From the NCBI GenBank assembly GCA_947561395.2, contig OX387191.1, forward strand, positions 33,621,439 to 33,685,438: a stretch of 64,000 nt of DNA, written 5' to 3'. This DNA is from Buxus sempervirens (Eukaryota > Streptophyta > Magnoliopsida > Buxales > Buxaceae). A model generated the notes under the pieces. It did not search any database. It had not been told where the DNA came from and worked only from the letters and a program-made list of their open reading frames with translations. The translations under genes were made by a program, and so were the position numbers. Shown here in pieces: positions 11,250-21,186 of this stretch (positions are counted from its first letter, which is position 1; each line of letters begins with the position of its first letter).

Positions 11250-11391
11250 GTATCCGGTAACTCAAGCCGGATACAAGCAGGCCTTTTCGTATCCGGTAGC
11301 AAGTACCGGATACAAGCAGTGCTTAGTGTATCCGGTACCATGTACCGGATACCTTAAGGCCCATGTGTATCCGGTCTGACATACCGGATAC
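11250..11391 (+). repeat. Four 25-bp palindromes at 39-bp spacing
   Basis: Palindromes at 11250-11274, 11289-11313, 11328-11352 and 11367-11391, each with arms GTATCCGG / CCGGATAC (one or two bases longer or shorter). The start-to-start distance is exactly 39 each time, leaving 14-bp unrelated spacers. The array lies about 155 bp upstream of the TATA box. Confidence 0.9.
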
Positions 11392-11545
11392 ATTAAGTTT
11401 GCTCAAAATTAGGGTTTTCCGAGAGAAATCACTTGTTACCATCATGTCCCTCATTAAATGAGGGGAAATCTCAGAAATAACCTTAGGGTTAAGGTTGGGG
11501 GGTTCTAGACATTAAGTTGTGTCTACCAATGACCTTAGCCTTTGC

Positions 11546-11556
11546 CTATAAATAGG
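11546..11556 (+). promoter_or_regulatory. LTR core promoter TATA box
   Basis: CTATAAATAGG in U3, followed about 30 bp later by a purine-rich leader. The same wording occurs at the equivalent place in the LTRs at 45468-47785 (47378-47388, minus) and 48128-50292 (49354-49362, minus). Confidence 0.75.
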
Positions 11557-13459
11557 AGACTCCTCCTTGAGCAAGAAAAAAAAACTGAACTCTTGTTTTG
11601 AATTCTCGCAAAGAAGAACTCCAAGAGAAGAAGAAAACCGCTGCGGAATCGCCTCCAGAACTCAGGTAAGCCTCAACTTTTCTTTTTTATTTTCTGTCTT
11701 TACATTCCTAGATCTAGATCTCTTCTTCTACCTTTCTGTAGAATAAAGCCTTGTTTGTATGTGTGGAAATCCTTCCCCGGCTCAAAGTATCTCAAGACTC
11801 CCCTAGCCGTAAAACGTGAAGGCGGATCTAGGAGAAACGAGACTGGGGATTGACCCTAGCGCTAGAACCCATGTAGCATAAGGCCTTTTTGATTGATTGT
11901 AAACCGTTCCATATTCAAAGTACCCTTGATTATCTTGAAGAACCGTATTTAACGGGGAGAGAGAACAGAGGGAAACGATAATGGAACGGAACCCTAGGCT
12001 ATCTTAGAACCCTATTTGGATGAATATGTATGCATGCTATTGATCTTGTTTGGTTTTTTTACACTTGCACATACATATCACTATTTTGGCTGGATAGGCT
12101 CATATTTGGGGGTTTATTGCATTTATTGTGATAAATCTCAAATAAATGGCCTCAATCAATTCTGGAATGTCTTTTGGATGATTTTAAAGTATTTGTGTTC
12201 ATCTTGCACGAATCACACATTTTTATCAATTTTCGGATTTGGTTTTTCTTCAAGAGTGGCCTAACTGGACAGCACCTGTACCCTGACTTCGGACGCTCAT
12301 AACTTCATCGTCCGGATGAATTTTGGAGCGATTCCAAAACCATGGGAAAGGTGAGGCTGTCTAGTTTATGTCCACCAAATTTCATAAAGTTCCATCAAAC
12401 GGATTTTTGACACCTCTCTGTCGAAGTTAAGTGGACAGTTCAGGTTCAAATACAGAACTTGTCACTTCGACGGAGCGCCATGTGTTCGTTTTAAGTCCGA
12501 TTCGAGTGATTTTTGTTTCTGAATACTCCTTTATGAGTCTATTTTCGAATCCAGTTAGTTTCATAATTTTTGGATTCCATTTGAATTATTGGTAGCCGAT
12601 TTACTCAGAACTGTTCATTTGTACTTTTCTGGGTAAATCTGTGATCTTCGGGGCCTGTTCGGGAGACCACCCAAGGCACCTCCGACGGGATTTTTGTATG
12701 AGGCTAGTTTCTTTCGAAAGATGGCCATACAAACTTCAATCACACCAAATTTCGTGGACTTTTATGTAGTGGATTTTTCTAGACAATTTTCCAAAGTTGC
12801 CCACTTACCACTTTTAAAAATCCCCAGCAGCAACTTCAATGGAGCATAACTCCTAGATTTTTCATTGGAATGAAGTGAAATTTTGCATGAGACTCTTATT
12901 TACCCTAATCTTTCAAATGGATTCGGTTTGGTTCAACTTAAAATGGTATTTGAATGATTTCAAGGCAAATGGCATACTTTTTACCAAACTTCCCGGATTT
13001 GATTCAACTTAGTTTTGAGCAACTTGTGCTTTGATTTCCATCCTTTTGTGGTATTCCAGAAATGATATTGACATAAGAGAGGATCTAGAATCCATTTAGA
13101 TCTTCATGTGAAAATATCATACATTTGACATTTTTCAAGGTTTTTCATGATGTTTAGCAAGCTTTCTTACTTTCTTTATGCATGAACATACACTTGGCTA
13201 CCACTTCGTGTGGATGAATGGGGGTGCCTAATACCTTCCCCCGTTCATAATCTAATCCCCTTACCCATCTCTGGATTTAATTTTTAAGTAGGGTTATTTT
13301 TACCCTAGAATTGGCATTTTTGCACTTTTTGATGATTTAAATATTTTGGTGTCCATTCTCACCCCAAAATCATGAATGGTGGCGACTCTCCCATTTCTGC
13401 GTTGAGCCCATGTGTTGACGGAGGGATGATCATTCCGGTGATTTTTCCCATGTCTCACA

Positions 13460-13636
13460 CCTCCATGGCGAGATTTACAAGTCTGGTGTTAGTTGATTGC
13501 ATGCAAAGTGTGATCTTTCCTTTTTTTTGTACCACATGAAGTGAAGATGTTGGCTGGCCAAGACAGAGCTAACCAGAGTTGGCATTCTAGCAGGTGTAAG
13601 ATTACTTGATTTCCACCTTGCCAAATGATTATTAAT
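13460..13636 (-). pseudogene. LINE ORF2 upstream segment
   Basis: Minus-strand continuation of the LINE. The reading across the LTR insertion point gives a GGF/LxxKxP block typical of the region after the LINE RT. It ends where an LTR begins at 13637. Too short and diverged to resolve more domains. Confidence 0.5.
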
Positions 13637-14383
13637 TGTAGATACCCTAAAATTGCATGATTTTAGATAAATCATAAATGAGAGAAATATCTTATTGAAA
13701 TTTTGAATTCTTAGCATTAGGCATAAGATCCAAAACATTTGAATCTAAAATAACCAAGGAAAAATTCTAAAATTAACCTTTTGCACAAAGTCAAACTTCT
13801 CTTGTTGAAATTTTATTAACTTTTGCCCACAAAATGAAATATTTATAGACAAAATTTCAAGATAATTTTTCACTAGAAATCAGGGTTTTAGCAATATTTT
13901 AGTATAATTGAATTTTTGAGCTTTCAGAATTTGACAAATACCTTAGCATTTGAATAGTATAATTTTGCACTGGACCTCAAAAACCATTTTGTTCTGGTCT
14001 GAAATCATTTTTAATGGAATCAAATGGGGTATTTGTTTATTTACATGTAATATCTTAAGTAAATTGACATTTACTTAAATGATATTCATGTAAATAAGTA
14101 CTATTTGTGAAAATAAGAGTTAGAATTGTGAATAGCTATGTAGAACTATCATTTCATGTTGTACCACATTTGTATAACATTGCAGCTATTATTTGTGCTG
14201 CACCTTCTTCATTTTACGATGCTACACCGTCTTTATTTGACAATGTTGCAGTGTCATTTATTGACAGTGCAATTTTCTAGAACTTTCAGCCATTATACAA
14301 CCATAGTGCGAGTACGTGGGACTGTAACAAAATTTGCACCCTTCTTGGAGAATGGTGCTGAGAAGTTTATGTTGCACTATTAT
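13637..14383 (+). mobile_element. 5' part of an old LTR, TGTAGACACC-related
   Basis: Starts TGTAGATACCCTAAAATTGC and then matches, with scattered changes, the start of the LTR of the element at 48128-58887 read on the minus strand. Shared blocks are gagagaaatat, gaattcttagcatt, and the mirrored pair of tttacatgtaa and catgtaaata blocks near 14040-14100. The LTR continues after a nested insertion (14384-21151) and a further solo LTR (21187-24187), into 24188 onward with a TATA box near 24497. Its 3' end was not found. Confidence 0.65.
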
Positions 14384-16344
14384 TCTAAAACCCCGAATTT
14401 TCAAAATTTATTTAATTAATTATTATAGAGTTATTTAAGAAAGTTCAGCTAATCCAAGCATGGATTTATGTAGGTGATCACTAGAGGACGGAGATCCAAA
14501 AATTGAGGCAAATCCAACGGCTGGATCTTAAAGACTAAAGATAAGGGATGATGAAGGATTTATTTTAATTCTTATTGGTGGTTGCATGAGACACTATGTA
14601 GTGGCGAAGCGGCGGATCATAATTTAAGAAGTGAGCGTGTGGTTTTGTAGTTGGAAGAAGAAGTTTCTAAAAAGCTTCACTCTTGCATTGGACGGCTGAA
14701 GGAAGAAGAGAAGAAACCCTAATCTTGGTTCTTTGGGGATTTTGGATCAGTTGCTGAAGAGAAAGAAAAAGTTTGGTGATCTTGTCTTTGTTCTTGAGCA
14801 AATAGAGGTAAGTACACTCCGTTTAATTGTTACTTGCATGATTTTCTTTGCGTATTTGTTTGGTTTGGATTCATGAACATATTTGGATATTAATCTATGT
14901 ATTTTCATGTTATATGATGATTTAGATTGGAATATACGCAAGGTAGAACACAAAGTTTGATATTCTGTAGTATTCTGTTTCTGTTTGGTGCTTTTACGAT
15001 CGATTTATAGTGATTCATGTGTTCCATGCGTTAGGATTGATTTAATATGTTGCATGAGGGATAGTAGATGTGTTGGATTAATTTTGAGGAGTTGGATTTG
15101 GGTTTAAACGAACTGAAAAAATGAAAAATGAAAAATTAGATTTTTGAAATTAACTGCAGTTGGCCAAGCGCTTGATAGGTCGCTCAAGCGACCGTGTCTA
15201 GCACTTCATCGGCAATTACTTTTTAAACAACCGCTCAACATGATCGCTTAGCGTAAGGGTCTAGCGCCCATTCAAATTTTGCCCATTAGAGACTGCCCAA
15301 CAGGACCACCTGAGCGCCCAGGGTCGAGCGCCCATTCAATTTTTAGTTCTAAGATCGCCCAACCAGATTGCTCGAGTATGAGGGTGAAGCGGTCAACGAT
15401 GAATTTGATTTTCTGCTATTTTGAGCAATTTTTCATTATAAGATGATTTTAATAAAATTTAACCCACGTACCAATAAGAATTATGTGTTTATGAGTTGTT
15501 TTCACTGGCCGTTCGTTTAAAAATAAAAATAATTTTATAAAGATTTTGGATACATTCTACTGAAATAGGTCATGTTTTGGATTAAAAGAGAGTTTTGGTT
15601 CCAAATGATGTTTAAAAATTTAATTGTTTGATTTCAGCCAGTGTAAAAGTAAATTTAGATGTATTTTAAGTTGGGGAATTGACCGGAGTTGTTTTATACG
15701 AGATTTGTGTGAGCATATGTTTTGGATTATAAAGCATTCAATACTTAATAATGCCACTAGGCACTATATGGTTTTGAGATGAGATTAATGTGTTTATTTG
15801 AAAGTGACTAGTGGGCATAGTTGAGTATGGATCCATAGTGTCAAGCTAGATAGTGAAGGAGTATTTCCTTTGATTGAGTACTTTTCTTTTAAGATCGCAT
15901 TTTCTTTGCAAGTTACTTTGCATCGAGAGGTTTTCATGTACAATAGGGACCCATTTCAGATTTAGCTTGCTGGTGAGGCTCACGTTAGTGAGGAATCCTT
16001 GTATGTGATGATAAGCGGCTACCCTCATGATGTGATTTATCTTGCTGCATGCATGATAGTATATATCAACTCCATATTTCGAGATTTAGCGTGCTGGTAT
16101 GTGAGTTCTTGCACAATAAGTCGATGTCTATGGTTTGATATTTCTAGATTGATTTGCTGTTGGTATGTGGGTGTTTATAGGCTTTGCTCATAAGTCGCAA
16201 AGTGGCGTAGTGGATACAAAGTGATTACTCAAAGACTTATTTACTTCACAAGTCCTACAAATATTATTATTTTACATTGGTTTGTGATATGAACTGGTTT
16301 GGTATTGAACTTGAACAATGAGAATTATATGGTTGAATATTCAC

Positions 16345-18606
16345 TGTAAGCACTTCATTTTTTGCACCCCTCTTAAAAGGCAGAAAAAACAAAAAACCCT
16401 AAAAGATAGGCTAAAACCCTAAGGAGCAAAATGATGACTTTATGGCTGAGCCCAAATTGATTTCCATACCCTATCCCAATGAGTATAGAATCCTGACACG
16501 ATTCCAACGCAATTAAATTTTTAGGAATCGAGGCTTGGATGGAGAAAATATAAGCAAAACAGTCTCAGGGGCAAATTAGTTAAAGTTTAAAATGTCTTAA
16601 TTAAACTAATTAAGATAAATGAGAAATAATAAAAAATCGAGGAGTCTAATTTGTCCGAGTGGGCAGCTGAGTCACCTCCGCACACAATATGCGGTCGCAA
16701 AGCGACTGCATATGGTGTGCGGTTGATTTTTTCGGCCACCGTCTGCGCAAGCCAATCGCAACGCGTGGTGGACGAAAAGCAACCGCACTGTAAGTGCGGT
16801 TCACTTTCATCAGTCTGTGCCTGCGCCAATTTTCCCCTAGTTAATGTTGAAAAGACGTGGCCAAACCGCACATGTATATGCAGTTTCGACCAAACCGCAT
16901 TGCATGTACGGTTTTATCTCTGTGTTCTATAAAAGGCAAATCCGAACAGTAGACAAAGGATGACTAGTTTCCTGTTGTTTCTTCCCCTTCTTCTCTGCTC
17001 CCTGAACCTCTGAACTGCCTCCTCCTCTTATACCTAAGCCTTCAAACCCACTCCAATCCCTTAAAACACCTTCCCAAGACCCCTTTGCCCCTCCTTCCTT
17101 CCTTCTCCCTTGATTTCCACCCAAGAAGGAAGAGGAGAAGTTGCTGTTGGTGCTGGGGAGAGGTCACTCCAATCCTTGTTTTGCTTCAAGGAGGGCCACA
17201 TACTTCACCTCAAGGATCAAGAACCCCAAGGTACTGTTCCCTACCATCATTTGTTTCACATATATGAAAATGAGGTGATTTCAAGGATGTTTTAGAGGGC
17301 TTGTGTTTCTTGTTTGAATGTTATCATTTACCATGATCTTAATATGTCTTCTTTCCATTTTTCTCACATGAATGCCTCCCATGGTAAGGGGAGTACATAT
17401 GGCTTCCAAGAAAAGGAGAGGGAGTCCTTCCTTAAGTGATTTATATGGGGGATGTGTTGCTGTTGGGTTCCCATTTACTGTTCATTCGAATGGGGGGAGC
17501 TTGTTCCCCCCTTGTTTGTTTGTCTCTTGTATCCCATATTAACTCTCCCTCTTTCCCTTCCTTAAGGACTTCTGTTTAGGTGATTTCCATGCTTTCTTCC
17601 CGCATGAAGTTTGATAACGGGGTGTGTTTAGGTTGGATTGCTTAGATTGGGTTACTCATGCATATTTCTTGAAGTATATGTTCCCCCATGTAACCCCCTT
17701 TGGTAACATGCCTTGGCTACTGTTATGGGCAACATGCATGCTTAATTTCTTTCAACACGTGCACATATGTGCATCTTTCCACCTTAGAAGCATGTTAGGC
17801 CGTCCTCCATTTGTATCACCGACCACCTCATTGCATGTATGAGCACCCAAATACACCTCTCTTGGATGCACATAGTAGGCAAGAATGCATGTACCTTCGT
17901 CATGTGCTAGGGTGTACACTCCATTACTTAGCTGGTTGATTTTTATTTGCTTCGCTTGCTTGCTGTTATGTGGACGATGAAGAACCAAAATAGGGACACA
18001 AGGTCCCTGTTCATTGCTGGAAATGATGGGAATGGGAGGAGGCAACTCCTCATGCCTTCTCTCCCTTTCCCTTGACTCCATAAACCCAAAAAGAGACCAA
18101 AATGGGGTCTCCCCCATCCCCTGCACCACTGTGGGCCCACACATTTGCTGAACCCCTTTTGAAACCCAGACCCATCCAGTCCAATTGGATACACTTCTGG
18201 ACCTTCCAACGGGGCCCACCCAATCAGACCCAAGTCACCTAACTAATCAAGATAAAATCAAATAAAGGGACCCACACCACTCATGTGGTCCCTACCAAAC
18301 CCAATAAAGCAGGCATGCTAGCTTAGGAATCGGGTGAGTTTAGAATTGAGTTGGCTTGTAACTAGGAAGATCCGAGGGACCCGTCAACTGACGGGGCGGA
18401 CCGGGGTGTCTTAGGACTTCCCCAGATCGTAACCGAGACTCTACTTAAAATCTCAAGCCACAGACCAAATTAGACAAGCTTAGGCACCCAGGTGTCCGCC
18501 TGCACCCCATCAGGCGGGTGGCGACTCCAACCTTCCCGTTTTATCCTTTTAGGAGGCACGCGCCCTCCCGAGCACCTCGCCCGTGCGGCGTTCTGACGTG
18601 CGCACA
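16345..18606 (+). mobile_element. Solo LTR (TGTAAGCACTTC family) with large palindromes
   Basis: Begins TGTAAGCACTTCATTTTTTG and ends GACGTGCGCACA, with perfect 5-bp duplications ttcac at 16340-16344 and 18607-18611. Length 2262 bp. Several palindromes lie at 16678-16915, directly upstream of a TATA box CTATAAAAGG (16926-16935). A TGGCGACTCC motif is at 18519-18528, 78 bp before the end. It is related to the LTR at 28349-30613 (same start style and GTGCGCACA end). No coding sequence; open frames across 17.6-18.2 kb are low-complexity shadows. Confidence 0.9.
16678..16915 (+). repeat. Cluster of large palindromes upstream of LTR TATA box
   Basis: 16678-16722: a 45-bp imperfect palindrome, arms CCGCACAC-ATATGC-GTCGC around an AAA centre. 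16729-16778: a 50-bp inverted repeat with outer arms TTTTCG-CCACC. 16781-16801: AACCGCACT/AGTGCGGTT around gta. 16863-16886 and 16892-16915: two further aaaccgca-type inverted repeats. The first three start 51 and 52 bp apart. The last ends 11 bp from the TATA box at 16926. Confidence 0.8.
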
Positions 18607-18800
18607 TTCACATACAGTGATTTAACTTGCCTATATGTTGAGGAGTACAATGAGATATTTTGCCATGATTGGCTAGCATCGTTTTCTTTCACAGTATTGA
18701 CTTATCTTTAACTGTTATGGATTGATTTTATTTGACTTTTTGTTTGATTTATCTGTTGAGATTCTTATCGTGTAATTAATCATTTATTTTGCCGAGCATG

Positions 18801-20730
18801 TGTGAGACATGGGAAAAATCAATATAATGATTCCCTATCATCACATGGGATTGAGACAAAGGAGGAGTCACCACTATTCAATTTTAGGTGTGAATGGACA
18901 CCAAAATCATCAAATAAAATACAAAAAGTAAAGCTAAATTAAAATAATTCTACTTTAAAAAAATAACCAGAGATGGGTAAGGGGATTAGATTATGAATAG
19001 GAGAAGGTGTTAGGCACCCCTATTCATCCACACAAAGTGGTTGCCAAGTATTTTTCATGCTAGAAAAATGTTTGCTAATAAAAAACCAAATTAAAGTATG
19101 AAAAAGAACAAAAAGAATGTATGGCCCAATTAATTCTGGACCCTTCATATGAATATACCATCCTGAGGGTTTAATGATGGAGTAAAAAAAAAAGATAAAA
19201 ATCAAAGAAAGCAAACCTAAAGTAAAACGCCAAAAAGGCTAGATTTAAGTTAAATCCTTGAAATAAAAATTAAAATCAGAATATTGAGGAATTAAACCTA
19301 AACAATCTAGGGTATAGATCTAGTCAAAATCTCTCATTAATTGAGAGATCTAAACCGAATACACCCATGTTGATGAAAAACATCAAAAGGGAGAGTTTAG
19401 ACTATAGGATCTTCTCTCAAAAATTAAAATAACTCAAAAATAATCTCCTAATGTTGAAGAATCAACCCACACAGTTCTAGGGTACAGAGCTAGTCCAGAT
19501 TTCTCATTGGTTGAGAGATCTAAACCAGATTCACCCGAAAAACATCAAAAGGGAGACTTTAGACCATAGGATCTTCTCTCAAAAATTAAAATGACACAAA
19601 AATCATCTCATAATATGGGAAAATAAATCCGAATCATCTAGGGTACAGATCTAGTCCAGATTTCCCATTGGTTGAAAGACCTAAACCAGATACACCCAAA
19701 AAACATCAAAAGAGAAAGTTTGGTCTTCTCTCAAAAATTAAAATAACACAAAAATCATCTCATGAAACCCTGGAGGTTACTTTAAGGCTTATGATTTCAG
19801 CCCTACCATATTGATCATGATTGATCCGAAATCTTAGCCTAACAACAACCAAAAGAAAGAAAATAATATAAAAAAAAAAAAAACAAAAGAACAAAACCTT
19901 AGGAAGAAAATAAGATCTAATGCTATGAACAGCATAGAACCATGGTATTCCTCCATATTTCAGAAATAAACCATCACATATACACACAAAGTATTCTAAA
20001 GACTCATATCAACAGATTACAACACAAAAGGGTCTATCCTACGGATCCACCTGTCCCCCTTTCCCCTAGCTCTCTCTTCACATTTTACGGCTAGAGAGTA
20101 GTTTTGAGGTACTTGGAAGTAGGTTTGGGTAACAACCACACATAGCCCTTATTCTACAAAAGAAAGTAGAAGACAAAATAATCCTAGAATTTAAAAACAA
20201 AAAATAAAAGAAGAGAAGAGACATACCTGGATTTCTGAAAGTAGAGAGGCAGGGGTTCCCTTCTTCACTTGGAGCTCTTCAATCTCCAATTTTTAGCCAT
20301 TTGCTTGAGGAGAGGCCCCTTATTTATAGACAAACTCAAAGGTAATGAAGCCCTAATGGTAGACACAAAAGTGTGTCTAGAACCTTTCAGCTTAACCCTA
20401 AGGCATGGACTTGGGGGAATATGGTTAATCTCGGAGGCTAAATTCAAGAATCCCCACTTCTTAGACAGAGGTATAACAGTAAATAAGTTAAAACTCTCAG
20501 GATTTTCCAATTTGGAGTAAACACATTAGTATCCGACAACACAGGTCGGATACAAACAAAACTCTTTGTATCCGAAATTAAATTTCGGATACATTGGAAA
20601 TTGTTTGTACCTAAAAACTATTTTCGGATACAGAGAAATAAGCTTTTATCCGAATTTTAATTTCAGCTACAAAAGAAAAACTGTTTTTTAATGCTTTTGG
20701 CCAATTACAGTGCAATTTGGGGTGTTTACA
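18801..20730 (-). mobile_element. Solo LTR with hairpin array, minus orientation (Tat/Ogre-like)
   Basis: Read on the minus strand it starts TGTAAACACCCCAAATTGC (20730) and ends ...CATGTCTCACA (18801). The flanking 5-bp repeats are gcatg (18796-18800) and gcata (20731-20735), one mismatch. Length 1930 bp. It has a TATA box near 20321-20328, a 39-bp-period hairpin array upstream at 20529-20670, and a TGGTGACTCC motif (18864-18873, minus) 63 bp before its 3' end. The core promoter wording (gcttgaggagaggcccc...atttata) is shared with the element at 48128-58887. Confidence 0.85.
20529..20670 (-). repeat. Four 25-bp palindromes at 39-bp spacing
   Basis: Units at 20529, 20568, 20607 and 20646, each 25 bp. 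Arms differ between units but pair within them: GTATCCGAC/GTCGGATAC in the first, GTATCCGAAATT/AATTTCGGATAC in the second. The third and fourth are partly decayed but keep the register. Confidence 0.85.
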
Positions 20731-21186
20731 GCATAAAAGAGTATTATTTTATATATGAACTGTTTATACATCCATGTGCTGCTTATTGGGATATTCGTAT
20801 CTCACACCGTGTTTTGTTTTTGTTTTTAGTTGACCCACTAAGGTCATGATCGAGGTTGATCATCAGGGAAGAGAGTTTCCTGATTTTGTTGCTGAGGATT
20901 ATTATTATCCTGATTAGTTATTTTCTTTTACCTGAGGTTATTATTAGATTTTTTATGGACTTATTATTGGATTTGTTTTGAAAGTGAGAGAGTTTAGTTT
21001 TACCCATTTATTACCAGACTTGGATGTTACTTTTATTTGGATGGTTTGACTTTATTTGGAGACCATGCTTATGGTTATTTGATTAATTAAATTATACTTC
21101 AGTACTTTGATATTAATTGAAATTGTTTAAATTGAATGTCTGGTATTTAGATGCTTTGGGCCCATTAGCACTTCAGGTATGGGTTT

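Larger units (their letters stand above)
11160..13459 (+). mobile_element. Solo LTR with hairpin array (TGTAGACACCCC family, Tat/Ogre-like)
   Basis: Begins TGTAGACACCCCAAATTGC and ends TGTCTCACA, with perfect 5-bp target duplications cctcc at 11155-11159 and 13460-13464. Length 2300 bp. Order within: a four-unit palindrome array (11250-11391), TATA box (11546-11556), a gcaagaagaactcc leader, a CTCAG|GTAAG donor-like site near 11660, a long R/U5, and a TGGCGACTCT motif (13380-13389) 70 bp before the end. The core promoter wording matches the LTR of the gag-bearing element at 48128-58887, which ties this family to Tat/Ogre-like Ty3/gypsy. No internal region remains. Confidence 0.9.
14384..21151 (+). 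mobile_element. Old solo-type LTR (TGTAAAACCCCG family) split by two solo LTRs
   Basis: The left end reads TCTAAAACCCCGAATTTTC, the family start with TG changed to TC. The right end near 21151 (gtctggtatttaga) is a degraded form of the family end gtctggggcattaca. Excluding the two inserts (16345-18606 and 18801-20730) it is about 2.5 kb, like the relative at 8397-10818. Shared blocks include ggtgatcac...ggagatcc, the cgctcgagc-like middle, and the ttattgggatattcgtatctca block at 20783. No target duplication is preserved, consistent with greater age. Confidence 0.65.

Noticed and set aside
11250-11391. CRISPR-like array (regular palindromic repeats with spacers)
   Set aside because: The regular 25-bp repeat plus 14-bp spacer layout is superficially similar, but it lies in the U3 of plant LTRs with target duplications, spacers are too short, and no cas genes exist.
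17752-18219. 155-codon minus-strand ORF
   Set aside because: Lies wholly inside a solo LTR with perfect target duplications, has low-complexity composition and no recognisable domain.
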